From Prevotellaceae bacterium (lineage in GTDB: Bacteria; Bacteroidota; Bacteroidia; Bacteroidales; UBA932), in contig JAISGH010000075.1 of the NCBI GenBank assembly GCA_031263185.1, positions 1 through 34,485 of the forward strand: DNA of 34,485 bases. The letters run 5' to 3'. Below the pieces are notes generated by a model, which worked only from the letters and a program-made list of their open reading frames with translations, ran no database searches and was not told where the DNA came from. Shown piece after piece: positions 7,675 to 15,291 of this stretch (position 1 is the stretch's first letter; each line of letters starts with the position of its first letter). Made by a program: the position numbers and the translations under genes.

Positions 7675-7708
7675 ATTCAGATTTCAGATTGCAAAGCTCA
7701 AAATCCAG

Positions 7709-7730
7709 AATTCAAAATTCAAAATTCAAA
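7709..7730. repeat. Short ATTCAAAA tandem repeat
   Basis: About three copies of an 8-base unit (ATTCAAAA) sit directly before the start codon of the CNNM-family gene. A-rich leaders like this are common in Bacteroidota; slippage could change spacing to the start codon. Confidence 0.5.
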
Positions 7731-7731
7731 A

Positions 7732-8763
7732 ATGACGCTGCTGTTTATATACCTGTTCATAGCCCTGTTTACCTCATTTGTGTGCTCCATTATGGAGGCG
7801 GTGCTGCTATCGGTGCCGGCGCCCTACCTGAAGTCGCAGGCCGAGCAGGGCAGCAAGGGCGCAGAGGCCATGATACGGCTCAAGGAGAATGTGGACAAGC
7901 CTCTATCAGCCATACTGTCGCTCAATACGATGGCCCACACCGTTGGCGCCACAGGGATAGGGATGCAGGCAACGCTGGTGTTCGGCGAAGCTTACGTAGG
8001 CCTCGTTTCGGCAATCCTCACCATCCTGATACTTGTCTTAACCGAGATTATGCCCAAAACCATAGGGACGAGCTACTGCAAAGAGCTGGTTGGCGTATCT
8101 GCTCGGGTAACCAAGGTGATGATTTTCATCACCTACCCCTTTGTGTTGGTATCGGCGGCGCTGTCGGGGCTGCTATCGAAGGACAAGAAAGAGAACACCA
8201 CCAGCCGAGAGGAAATATCGGCGCTGGCAAGCATTGGGAGGCAGGAGGGGATTATTGCGGACAAGGAGAACAGCATCATCCAGAACCTGATTAGGCTCAA
8301 GAGCGTACGGATTGCCGAAGTAATGACGCCCCGCACGGTGGTGGTAGCTGCCGGCGAGAACATGACCCTGCAAGAATTTTTGAAGAATAAGGACTTTTTG
8401 AATTTTTCCCGTATCCCCATATACCGCGAAAACAGGGACGATGTAACGGGCTACGTGCTGAGGGATTTGGTTTTTGAGAAGCTGGCCGAAGACCGGTTTG
8501 ACCTGAAGCTCAAAGATATCAGGCGAGAAATTGTAACCTTTCCCGAAGCGGTTACCGTGTTCGACGCATGGGATAGAATGTTGGCAAAAAAGGAGCACAT
8601 TGCCTTAGTCGTTGACGAGTACGGGGGAATGGGCGGCGTAGTAACCGTCGAAGACATTGTTGAATCGCTGCTTGGCGTCGAAATTGTGGACGAAAAAGAC
8701 AAGGTGGAGGATATGCAGCAGTACGCACTGGAGCGCTGGAAAAGCCGGCAAAAAAAGCGGTAG
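7732..8763 (+). CDS. CNNM/CorC-type hemolysin-family membrane protein (DUF21 + CBS pair)
   Basis: A 343-residue inner-membrane protein. The N-terminal DUF21-like domain (about 1-150) starts with a membrane segment (LLFIYLFIALFTSFVCSIME) and has further segments around 88-110 (SAILTILILVLTEIMPKTIG) and 125-147. The MEA..S and LTEIMPKTIG motifs are typical. A CBS pair follows (about 185-310; 'VMTPRTVVVA', 'HIALVVDEYGGMGGVVTVED'). The C-terminal transporter-associated domain common in longer members is absent, so this is a short form. Family members are linked to Mg2+/divalent-cation export. It starts 57 bases after dapF and may be co-transcribed; no functional link is apparent. Confidence 0.88.
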   Translation: MTLLFIYLFIALFTSFVCSIMEAVLLSVPAPYLKSQAEQGSKGAEAMIRLKENVDKPLSAILSLNTMAHTVGATGIGMQATLVFGEAYVGLVSAILTILILVLTEIMPKTIGTSYCKELVGVSARVTKVMIFITYPFVLVSAALSGLLSKDKKENTTSREEISALASIGRQEGIIADKENSIIQNLIRLKSVRIAEVMTPRTVVVAAGENMTLQEFLKNKDFLNFSRIPIYRENRDDVTGYVLRDLVFEKLAEDRFDLKLKDIRREIVTFPEAVTVFDAWDRMLAKKEHIALVVDEYGGMGGVVTVEDIVESLLGVEIVDEKDKVEDMQQYALERWKSRQKKR

Positions 8764-9047
8764 CCCCCCGCAGGGGGGAGGAAAGATTAGGTTAGGCTTC
8801 TTCGTTTTTCATAAGTTAGGTTTTTTTGGCTTTTTCACAGGTTAAAGCTTTAGGTTAGATGCGTTTCATTAGGTTGAGCTTCTGCTCGCTGCCGTGATTT
8901 GGGCGCCGGCAACAAAAGTAGCTATAATCCGCGCAGGCTTATACCCGGCAGCTAAGCTGTATTTCAAAAAAAAATTGTGCTGGTATTAATTCGAAACAAA
9001 AAGGCATGATTTTGCTTTCAGCTCGTCATTTTATTGCGCTGTATAGC
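8764..9047. other. Gene-free stretch with TTAGGTT motifs
   Basis: There is a G/C hairpin right after the gene (CCCCCC-GCA-GGGGGG, 8764-8778) without a following T-run. Several copies of TTAGGTT follow, and a rough direct repeat (ATTAGGTTAGGCTTCTTCG at 8786-8804 against ATTAGGTTGAGCTTCTGCT at 8868-8886). I see no gene or RNA here. Confidence 0.5.
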
Positions 9048-9048
9048 T

Positions 9049-9077
9049 AAAAGCAGAAAGTCGACTTTCTGCAAAAT
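9049..9077 (-). terminator. Terminator-like palindromic hairpin
   Basis: GCAGAAAG-TCGA-CTTTCTGC at 9053-9072 is a perfect palindrome flanked by T-runs on either strand. On the minus strand it lies just after the stop of the degraded methylase/nuclease remnant. Confidence 0.55.
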
Positions 9078-9095
9078 TCAAAGCGCGGAATCAAG

Positions 9096-9255
9096 CTACT
9101 CCATTTGGCAGGCGATTTTTTTGCCGGCAAAGGCAACGGCAAGCAAGGTTACCCTATGCTTTCCGTCGGCGTAGCACTCGTGGTATTTTTTCTCTTTGAT
9201 TTGCCGGAATGCTTCGCCAATCAGCTTGTCGATAGTCACTTTTCTCTTTTCTCTC
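9096..9255 (-). pseudogene. C-terminal remnant of a DUF1703 (AAA-ATPase-like/PD-(D/E)XK) protein
   Basis: The minus frame reads KVTIDKLIGEAFRQIKEKKY, then HECYADGKHRVTLLAVAFAG, then KKIACQME and stop. From memory this matches the C-terminal end of the AAA-ATPase-like proteins with a DUF1703 nuclease domain (A..QI..K.Y...Y...G..V.L..VAF). The N-terminal ATPase and nuclease core are missing. The fragment begins where the methylase remnant ends, in a different frame. The boundary near 9255 is approximate. Confidence 0.45.
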
Positions 9256-9934
9256 AACGGTTTTACAGGCAACTCCATGCACTTTTGGCTTTTCCCATTT
9301 AGCCAAATTCTCAAGTAAATGGTAGGCATCGCAATTAGGCGTCAAAATGTCCAACTGTATTTGCGATTTTATCAATACCGTAAATAAGCGCTGTAAGCAA
9401 AATATTGTACTCTTTTTCGGTTAACTCGGGCTTCATATATTCAATATCTTGCCGAATATACCCAATGATTTTTGCCGTACTGTGCTCGTAGAATTTTCCG
9501 CCAAAATTTTCTGAAAAGTAGTTTTCTTCGAGATTGTCCGGATTTAATAAGTTGTAGCTTGCAATAATTTCGCTCAGCTTACTTTCATCCCACTTTCCTG
9601 CTCCAAAAAAACCTCTATAAATAATGCTGTTAGAATAAAGTATATCGTTTATAATTATACGATTATATTTTTGAATTGCTTGATTGGAAACCGAAGCGGT
9701 ACCCGCGAAAATATCAACAAAAGTGCTTACGTTTTCGGTTTCGCTGTCAATAAGAGTCATTATCCATTCGGTAAGCTTTGCTTTGCTTCCAATATAGCGG
9801 CGATTTTCCAGCGAGATGGGCTTGCGGAAAGCTGTATTTTGAAGCAAATCAATATCCACATATTGCGGAACCTCCTGCAATGGATGTCCGCTTTCCCACT
9901 TGGCTTCCTTTAAGATATGACCTGTTGCACACAT
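9250..9934 (-). pseudogene. DNA adenine methylase (D12 class) with internal deletion
   Basis: The first about 200 residues are intact and typical: 'RRYIGSKAKLTEWI', the SAM-binding motif 'FVDIFAGTASVSNQAI', and 'ALIYGIDKIANTVGHFDA'. A stop follows at once. In another frame the sequence resumes with CDAYHLLENLAKWEKPKVHG, which in intact enzymes lies just after the catalytic DPPY block. Roughly 80-90 residues, including DPPY, are therefore gone. The joint at about 9320-9340 lies between two near-identical GA(C/T)GCCTA octamers, so deletion by short-repeat recombination is likely. The -7 box TAACTTTG at 9963-9970 survives, so an N-terminal fragment may still be expressed, but it cannot be active. 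Confidence 0.75.
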
Positions 9935-9962
9935 TGTATTTTTGTATTTTGACCATAAAGCG

Positions 9963-9970
9963 CAAAGTTA
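9963..9970 (-). promoter_or_regulatory. -7 box of the methylase pseudogene
   Basis: The minus strand reads TAACTTTG, about 29 bases before the ATG at 9934. A -33 match is unclear. Its survival suggests recent decay. Confidence 0.45.
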
Positions 9971-10138
9971 CGGAAAATATTTCAAAGCGGCTACGGTTTC
10001 CAATACGAAGCGCCGCCATTTTCGCATACGTAAATGGAGGTTGCGGACGGTGTGCTTCGCACCCAGACCCTGCTTTTCTGCCATTTCAAAAATAATGCGT
10101 ACTTTCGTAGCAGTAATTTTTTTTGCAAGTAGTCAAAA

Positions 10139-10819
10139 ATGGCAGCAGATAGCGCAAAACTTTTTCTTGTTCCTACCCCCATAGGCAACCTTGAGGATAT
10201 CACCCTGCGGGCAGTCCGCGTGCTGCGCGAGGTTGACCTCGTGCTGGCCGAGGATACGCGCACAACAGGATTTTTGCTCAAGCACCTGAGCATAGCAACC
10301 AAGCTGCAATCGCACCACAAGTTCAACGAGCACCAAACGGTAGAGCGCATTGCCGCGCTCATTGCCGCGGGCAAAAGCGTGGCGCTGGCAAGCGATGCCG
10401 GCACCCCCGGCATATCCGACCCCGGCTTTTTGCTGGTGCGCACCTGCATAGAAAAAGGTGTTGCGGTGGAGTGCTTGCCCGGCGCAACGGCTTTTGTTCC
10501 GGCGCTAATCAACTCCGGCCTGCCCTGCGACAGGTTTTGCTTCGAGGGTTTTTTACCTCAAAAAAAAGGCCGGCAAAGCAAAATCGCGTCCCTGCAAGGC
10601 GAGGAGCGTACCATGATTTTTTACGAGTCGCCGTACCGCCTGCTCAAGCTGCTGGAGCAGCTCGCTGAGGCGCTTGGCGGCAGCCGCCGGGCTTCCGTTT
10701 CGCGCGAGCTGAGCAAGCTTCACGAGGAAACCGTGCGCGGAACGCTGGCGGAGCTGGCGCTACACTTTACCCAAAAGGAGCCTAAGGGCGAAGTGGTGGT
10801 GGTGGTAGCGGGACGCTAA
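10139..10819 (+). CDS. rsmI: 16S rRNA (cytidine-1402 2'-O)-methyltransferase
   Basis: A 226-residue SAM-dependent enzyme of the tetrapyrrole-methylase fold that 2'-O-methylates C1402 in the 16S rRNA decoding site. Family motifs: 'LFLVPTPIGNLEDITLRAVRVL' (opening), 'AEDTRTTGFLLKH', 'ALASDAGTPGISDPG' (SAM-binding loop), 'CLPGATAFVPALINSGLP', 'FEGFLPQKKGRQ' and 'YESPYRLLKLLE'. It is slightly shorter than typical RsmI because the C-terminal helical extension is absent; it ends with 'GEVVVVVAGR'. It is transcribed alone, facing the DUF721 gene. Confidence 0.93.
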   Translation: MAADSAKLFLVPTPIGNLEDITLRAVRVLREVDLVLAEDTRTTGFLLKHLSIATKLQSHHKFNEHQTVERIAALIAAGKSVALASDAGTPGISDPGFLLVRTCIEKGVAVECLPGATAFVPALINSGLPCDRFCFEGFLPQKKGRQSKIASLQGEERTMIFYESPYRLLKLLEQLAEALGGSRRASVSRELSKLHEETVRGTLAELALHFTQKEPKGEVVVVVAGR

Positions 10820-10842
10820 CCGCTGAGCGGCAGCGCAAGCGG

Positions 10843-11154
10843 CTACTTCAAAATCAGCTCGCAGACAAGCTGCGTCTGCGCCTGCTCGTTGATGCGCTTA
10901 ACAATTTCGTCGCGCTGCATGAACGCTTCGCTGCGCGCTGCCGACGAGCTGAACTCCACAAGCAGCTTCTTATCTTTCAAAAACAGCTGCTGCGTGCGGG
11001 CTGCTATGCTCTTGCCCGCTACATCCTCCCACAGCCCCAATATGTAGGCACGCCGCAGCATGGATGTTTCGCGCGTGCCGCTGCGCATTGACGCCAGCAC
11101 GATGTCGCCAAGGCGCATAGCCGATGCGTGGCGTAGTAGTGGTTGCTTTTTCAT
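10843..11154 (-). CDS. DUF721 / DciA-like protein
   Basis: A 103-residue single-domain protein. The pattern 'LRRAYILGLWEDVAGKSIAARTQQLFLKDKKLLVEFSS' (W..VAG..IA.HT......G.L.V.V.SS) and 'ELI' near the end are typical of DUF721. In other bacteria DciA of this family helps load the replicative helicase DnaB where DnaC/DnaI is lacking; that this short Bacteroidota form does the same is an inference. It is read divergently from the DUF3822 gene, with a -7 box TATTTTTG on the minus strand at 11187-11194. Confidence 0.8.
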   Translation of the reverse strand: MKKQPLLRHASAMRLGDIVLASMRSGTRETSMLRRAYILGLWEDVAGKSIAARTQQLFLKDKKLLVEFSSSAARSEAFMQRDEIVKRINEQAQTQLVCELILK

Positions 11155-11186
11155 ACGGTGGAAATGAGTGTACTGTTATACTGCGA

Positions 11187-11251
11187 CAAAAATACGGAAA
11201 ATTCCCGAATTTGCAGAAAGGCCGAAATACAAAAATTTTTCGCTAAATTTG
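11187..11251. promoter_or_regulatory. Divergent promoter region (DUF721 and DUF3822 genes)
   Basis: The minus-strand -7 box TATTTTTG (11187-11194) faces the DUF721 gene. The plus-strand -7 box TAAATTTG (11244-11251) lies 26 bases before the DUF3822 ATG. The -33 elements are not convincing for either. Confidence 0.4.
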
Positions 11252-11276
11252 TACGATTTAAACCGAAAAAATAAAC

Positions 11277-12134
11277 ATGCACCATACGCCATTTGCAGCC
11301 ATTGACAGCACGTTTGACGTGCACAGCAGCAGCGCCGCTTTGCACCTGTCCATCCAGAGCGATTTGGGCGGGCTTTGCTTTTGCGTGCTCGATTTGGACA
11401 AGCGCAGGTACGTTGCCTTCAAATCCATACCCTACGAGCAGCCCATAACCGACTACAACGACATGCAGCCAACGCTGAGCGCGCTGCTCGACAGCGACCC
11501 GCTGCTCAACGCCAGCTACCGCAGCGTATCGTACATATACACCTCGCGCCACGCAACGGCCATCCCCACGGCAATGTTTGACAGCAACCTGCTGAAGTCG
11601 TTTTTGGAAATTAACGATTTTATTAACGAGCTGGACGAGGTGCATAGCTGCCCCATCCCGCAGCTGGACGCCGTGGCAGCATTTGCCGTGCCAAGCCCAT
11701 TTGCTACCACGCTCCTGAAAAAGTACGGTGAGGTGAAATTTTACCACCAGTGCGTGCCCATGCTTACATTCCTGCAAGAGCACGCCGGAGAGCATAATCC
11801 GAAGAGCCTGCTCGCCATAAACATCAACCACGGCTTTGTTGATACTGCCCTGTACATTCGCGGCGCGCTCAAAATTTACAACACTTTTGCGCTGCAATCG
11901 CCCGAGGACTTGGCGTACTTCATGCTGGCCATTACCAGCCAGCATAAGGTGGAAACGAGGCAAACAAGCGTCCTCTTTTCGGGGAACGTTGAACCTTACG
12001 TCAAAGTCATTCCTCCCTTTTTTCAGGTGCTCATGCTGGACGAGCCCCACACGCAGATGAGCTTTGCGCGCGCGCTGAGCGATGTTGTCAACCACCGATT
12101 TTCCCACCTGTTTTCACTTTACGAATGCGCATAG
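11277..12134 (+). CDS. DUF3822 family protein
   Basis: A 285-residue cytoplasmic protein with no signal peptide or membrane segment. It matches the DUF3822 family, found in Bacteroidota, usually directly upstream of rsmD as here. Visible features: 'LHLSIQSDLGGLCFCVLD' near the start, a mid 'YIYTSRHATAIPTAMFD', and 'LLAININHGFVDTALYIRGALKIYNTF', which resembles the beta-strand pattern of actin/PilM-like folds (inference only). The function is unknown. The last 10 bases overlap the start of rsmD (12125), so the two are translationally coupled. Confidence 0.83.
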   Translation: MHHTPFAAIDSTFDVHSSSAALHLSIQSDLGGLCFCVLDLDKRRYVAFKSIPYEQPITDYNDMQPTLSALLDSDPLLNASYRSVSYIYTSRHATAIPTAMFDSNLLKSFLEINDFINELDEVHSCPIPQLDAVAAFAVPSPFATTLLKKYGEVKFYHQCVPMLTFLQEHAGEHNPKSLLAININHGFVDTALYIRGALKIYNTFALQSPEDLAYFMLAITSQHKVETRQTSVLFSGNVEPYVKVIPPFFQVLMLDEPHTQMSFARALSDVVNHRFSHLFSLYECA

Positions 12135-12664
12135 TAAGCGGACAATACCGGGGGCGCACCATTCTTCCGCCCAAAAACTTCAGCGCGCGTCCCACCACCG
12201 ATTTTGCCAAGGAGGCGCTTTTCAACATCATCGCAGTGAACTTTGACGTAGAGCAGCTGGCCGCGCTGGACTTGTTTTCGGGCGCCGGCAGCATCACCTA
12301 CGAGCTGGCCTCGCGCGGCTGCCGCAGCGTAGATAGCGTAGAAGCTGACTTTCGCCACTACAGCTTCATCAAAAAAACGGTGCAGGCGCTGAAATTCCCG
12401 CAGGTGCGCTGCTTCAAGGCCGATGCCTTTTCTTTTCTTGCCTCGTGCAGGGCTACCTACGATATTATTTTTGCCGACCCTCCCTACGATATGGAGGGCA
12501 CTGAGCGGATTCACGGGCTAATTTTCGAGCGGCGGCTGCTCGCCCCCGACGGATGGTTTATTTTGGAGCACTCCAGAGGTAAAAATTTTTCCGAAGCGGC
12601 CCACTTCAAAGAGCATCGTAGCTACGGCAGCGTAAACTTCAGCATCTTCCGGCAAGCGCCGTAA
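12125..12664 (+). CDS. rsmD: 16S rRNA (guanine-966 N2)-methyltransferase
   Basis: A 179-residue Rossmann-fold methyltransferase. It opens with MRIVSGQYRGRTILPP, typical of RsmD, followed by 'RPTTDFAKEALFNII' (usually RPTTDRVREALFN), the SAM motif 'ALDLFSGAGSITYELASRG', 'VEADF', and the catalytic 'IIFADPPYD' motif at about 118-126. It modifies G966 of 16S rRNA during 30S assembly. It overlaps the DUF3822 gene by 10 bases. tRNA-Asp follows with its own promoter. Confidence 0.93.
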   Translation: MRIVSGQYRGRTILPPKNFSARPTTDFAKEALFNIIAVNFDVEQLAALDLFSGAGSITYELASRGCRSVDSVEADFRHYSFIKKTVQALKFPQVRCFKADAFSFLASCRATYDIIFADPPYDMEGTERIHGLIFERRLLAPDGWFILEHSRGKNFSEAAHFKEHRSYGSVNFSIFRQAP

Positions 12665-12681
12665 AAAAAATGACCCGAAAA

Positions 12682-12712
12682 TTTGTAAATACGAAAAAAA
12701 GTGCTACCTTTG
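12682..12712 (+). promoter_or_regulatory. tRNA-Asp promoter
   Basis: TTTG (12682-12685), a 19-base spacer, then TACCTTTG (12705-12712): a perfect match to the Bacteroidota housekeeping promoter. Start expected near 12719, a few bases before the tRNA. Confidence 0.85.
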
Positions 12713-12725
12713 TAGCCTCAAAATT

Positions 12726-12799
12726 GGTGTGGTAGTTCAGTTGGTTAGAATACGTGCCTGTCACGCACGGGGTCGCGAGTTCGAGTCTCGTCCGCACCG
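12726..12799 (+). tRNA. tRNA-Asp (anticodon GTC)
   Basis: Acceptor arms GGTGTGG/CCGCACC pair (one G-T). The anticodon arm is CGTGC-CTGTCAC-GCACG with anticodon GTC at 12760-12762. The T loop reads TTCGAGT. The discriminator base is G. CCA is not encoded. It has its own promoter and a strong terminator. Confidence 0.97.
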
Positions 12800-12807
12800 C
12801 AAAGAGA

Positions 12808-12848
12808 GAAAGAGGGTAGCAACTGTTTTGTTGCTACCCTCTTTTCTT
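12808..12848 (+). terminator. Terminator after tRNA-Asp (bidirectional)
   Basis: A 13-14 bp perfect stem (AGAGGGTAGCAAC / GTTGCTACCCTCT) with the loop TGTTTT and a following CTTTTCTT. The other strand is also followed by a pyrimidine run, so it could end DUF3825 transcripts too. Confidence 0.9.
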
Positions 12849-12912
12849 ACGCCCTTCCTAACGTGCAAGTTCATTTTGAACGCTTTGTGACCTTGATACT
12901 TGGCAGCTAAAT

Positions 12913-13707
12913 TTACGGTTTCAGCCAATCGCTTTGCAGCTTAACTATCAATCGAGCATTGTTGTACGCCATTTTTAAGGTCAAACAGGTTCTTGCGGTG
13001 TAGGTTGCATCATTTAATTTATGCACAACCAAAGCCAAATCGGGATTGGACGAGCCGGATGTCAGGCACAGCGGCAAAAGCAGCTGAATCTTACTGTCGT
13101 AATACTGCGGGATGGCAATTTTATAGTTTGAGCGCACTTTTTTCCGCGCCTCGTCGATAGCACCGACCAGCTGGCGGCGGAGCTCGGCATCGTCTGCGCT
13201 CTGAAGATGTGTTGGAAAGCGCGACAGATTATCGCCTATGATATGGTCTAAATCGGGTATTAAATCACATTTTGGATTAAAAATCAACAATTCGGGCTTG
13301 TCAAAAAAATTAGCAATGTCGGGAATAGAATGGGAGAAATGCCTCAGCAAAATGTTGTCGCTTTTTTTGACAAATCCTCTGAAGCAGAAAGAAGTAGTAA
13401 AGCCTTGCTTGGGACTTTTGTACTCTTCAAAAAATGCAAAAATATCTTCCAAATTTTCGGTTACAAGACCTGTATTGAAGCAGGCAAATTTATTGTCAGC
13501 TGTAAAAATAACCTTTTTTTCCTGCTGCAATTTCCGAAATGTAAATTCTATATAGTTCTTCAGAATACTGTTCGTTTTCGTAACTTTATCCGAAAAATCC
13601 CAATCTTCTTTTGCCGCTAAATTATCAGCCAACTCAGCGATGGATGCCTCATATCGCGGGAAAAAGGCAAAACTAAAAAGCTCCGAATGAAAGTTTTTCT
13701 TGACCAT
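12913..13707 (-). CDS. DUF3825 domain protein
   Basis: From the ATG at 13707 the product has 264 residues; an ATG at 13785 would add 26 poorly conserved-looking residues. The family pattern is clear: 'LADNLAAKEDWDFSD', 'ILKNYIEFTFRKLQQE', 'ACFNTGLVTENLEDIFAFFE', 'LRRQLVGAIDEARKKVRSNY', 'KIAIPQYYDSKIQLLLPLCL', 'LALVVHKLNDATYTARTCLT', 'KMAYNNARLIVKLQSDWLKP'. DUF3825 domains, predicted OB-fold-like, are common in bacterial accessory regions and of unknown role. AT-richer than neighbours. Single gene between the tRNA-Asp terminator and rnhB, with its own promoter (13834-13864). Confidence 0.8.
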   Translation of the reverse strand: MVKKNFHSELFSFAFFPRYEASIAELADNLAAKEDWDFSDKVTKTNSILKNYIEFTFRKLQQEKKVIFTADNKFACFNTGLVTENLEDIFAFFEEYKSPKQGFTTSFCFRGFVKKSDNILLRHFSHSIPDIANFFDKPELLIFNPKCDLIPDLDHIIGDNLSRFPTHLQSADDAELRRQLVGAIDEARKKVRSNYKIAIPQYYDSKIQLLLPLCLTSGSSNPDLALVVHKLNDATYTARTCLTLKMAYNNARLIVKLQSDWLKP

Positions 13708-13730
13708 AATTGTTAAGCTAGTAAAAAGAT

Positions 13731-13765
13731 GAAAGCCATCAAAAATCAGATGGCCTTCTTTTATA
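13731..13765. promoter_or_regulatory. Leader hairpin of the DUF3825 gene
   Basis: GCCATC-AAAAATCA-GATGGC forms a short stem with T-rich flanks on both strands. On the minus strand it lies between the promoter and the preferred ATG at 13707, and inside the reading frame if the ATG at 13785 is used. It could be an old terminator or an attenuator. Confidence 0.35.
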
Positions 13766-13833
13766 TTTATGTTTGTATTTATCAAATCATGCAGATGGAC
13801 CTGCAGCTATCTTTATGCAATGTGGGTTTGCCG

Positions 13834-13864
13834 CAAAAGTACAAACAAATTTTCAATCTACAAG
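13834..13864 (-). promoter_or_regulatory. DUF3825 gene promoter
   Basis: The minus strand reads CTTG, a 19-base spacer, then TACTTTTG (one mismatch in the -33 box). Start near 13827, 42 bases before the upstream ATG (13785) and 120 before the preferred one (13707). Confidence 0.65.
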
Positions 13865-13925
13865 AGGATTTTGAAAAAAAAATCGAAGTTACACCGTCGT
13901 CCCGGTTGTCCAGGTCTTCTCGACA

Positions 13926-14531
13926 TCAGAACAGGCTCATTTGTCCGGCCTCACCGTCCAGCAGGCTGAAGCTTTTGCGGTGAAAAGGCGTGCTGCCGTG
14001 CAGGGCAATGGCGGCGCGGTGCTTTGGCGTAGGGTAGCCCTTGTTTTCGCGCCATGCGTACTGCGGAAATTCTTTATCCAGCTCATCCATGAAAGCGTCG
14101 CGGTAGGTTTTGGCGAGGATGGAGGCCGCGGCAATGCTGGCGTACGTGGCATCGCCTTGCACAATGCAGCGGTGTGGAATGTTGGGATAGGGTGCAAAGC
14201 GGTTGCCGTCAATCAGCAGCAGCTCCGGCGGATTTTTCAGCTGCGCAATAGCCCTGTGCATGGCCAAAAATGAGGCTTTGAGAATGTTGCCCTCGTCAAT
14301 TTCGCTGCTGCTTACCTGCGCCACAGCCCACGCCGTGGCGCGCTGCTCGATGTACCCTCGAAGCTCCTCCCTGTCCTTCGGCTTTACCTGCTTGGAGTCG
14401 TTGAGCAGCGGATGAAAAAAATCGTGCGGCAGCACCACTGCTGCCGCAAACACAGGCCCTGCCAGGCATCCTCGCCCCGCCTCGTCGCAGCCGGCCTCAA
14501 CGTTACCCGACGAAAAAAACGATTTAAGCAT
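13926..14531 (-). CDS. rnhB: Ribonuclease HII
   Basis: A 201-residue enzyme that cuts RNA in RNA/DNA hybrids and removes misincorporated ribonucleotides. The active-site carboxylates are all present: Asp16 and Glu17 in '[14 protein letters not shown]', Asp108 in 'LLLIDGNRF' and Asp127 in '[22 protein letters not shown]'. '[14 protein letters not shown]' and '[14 protein letters not shown]' are also typical. Length is normal. It begins 7 bases after the pyrH stop codon, so pyrH and rnhB form an operon. Confidence 0.95.
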   Translation of the reverse strand: MLKSFFSSGNVEAGCDEAGRGCLAGPVFAAAVVLPHDFFHPLLNDSKQVKPKDREELRGYIEQRATAWAVAQVSSSEIDEGNILKASFLAMHRAIAQLKNPPELLLIDGNRFAPYPNIPHRCIVQGDATYASIAAASILAKTYRDAFMDELDKEFPQYAWRENKGYPTPKHRAAIALHGSTPFHRKSFSLLDGEAGQMSLF

Positions 14532-14538
14532 GGAACAG

Positions 14539-15249
14539 CTAACGGTGTATCAGCGTACCGACGTTTTCGCCCAGCACAATTTTTTTCAGGTTACCCACCC
14601 TGTTCATGTCAAAAACCATGACGGGCATAGCGTTATCCTTGCACAGGGCAAATGCTGCCAAATCCATAATTTTCAATCCTTTGGAGTAAGCCTCGTCGTA
14701 GGTTATGCGGTCAAACTTGGTGGCTGCTTTATCCTTTTCGGGGTCGGCGGTGTACACCCCGTCCACGCGGGTGCCCTTGAGCAGCAGGTCGGCCTCGAGC
14801 TCAATGGCGCGTAGCGCCGATGCGCTGTCGGTGGTGAAGAAGGGGTTTCCCGTGCCGCCGCCAATAATGGCCACGTAGCCGTGCTCCATGCAGCTCAGCG
14901 CCTTGCTTTTTGAGAAGCTTTCGCCTACAGGCTCCATGAAGACGGAGGTAAACGTCCGCGCCTTGCCGCCTTTCCCCTCGATAGCGCACTGCAAGCCGAT
15001 GCTGTTGATGACGGTTGCCAGCATACCCATTTGGTCGCCCTTTACGCGGTCAAAACCTTTATTTACGCCGCTTAGCCCGCGAAAAATGTTGCCGCCGCCA
15101 ATAACCACGCCCATCTGTACGCCCATATCTACCACTTCCTTTATTTGCTCGGCGTACGCGTTGAGTACATCGGGGCTAATGCCGTAGGCGGCGCTGCCCA
15201 TCAGGGCTTCGCCGCTCAGCTTCAGGAGGATTCGCTTATACTTAGCCAT
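14539..15249 (-). CDS. pyrH: UMP kinase
   Basis: A 236-residue amino-acid-kinase-fold enzyme phosphorylating UMP to UDP; family members are hexamers regulated by GTP and UTP. Motifs: '[15 protein letters not shown]' at the N-terminus, '[16 protein letters not shown]', '[16 protein letters not shown]', '[28 protein letters not shown]', and '[16 protein letters not shown]'. Essential for pyrimidine nucleotide and cell-wall UDP-sugar supply. Next to rnhB (7-base gap) and 42 bases downstream of the GH125 gene; no separate promoter was convincing. Confidence 0.95.
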   Translation of the reverse strand: MAKYKRILLKLSGEALMGSAAYGISPDVLNAYAEQIKEVVDMGVQMGVVIGGGNIFRGLSGVNKGFDRVKGDQMGMLATVINSIGLQCAIEGKGGKARTFTSVFMEPVGESFSKSKALSCMEHGYVAIIGGGTGNPFFTTDSASALRAIELEADLLLKGTRVDGVYTADPEKDKAATKFDRITYDEAYSKGLKIMDLAAFALCKDNAMPVMVFDMNRVGNLKKIVLGENVGTLIHR

Positions 15250-15291
15250 AATTTTTACAGGTATTTTTCACTTCTTGAATTTGCCGGCGCG

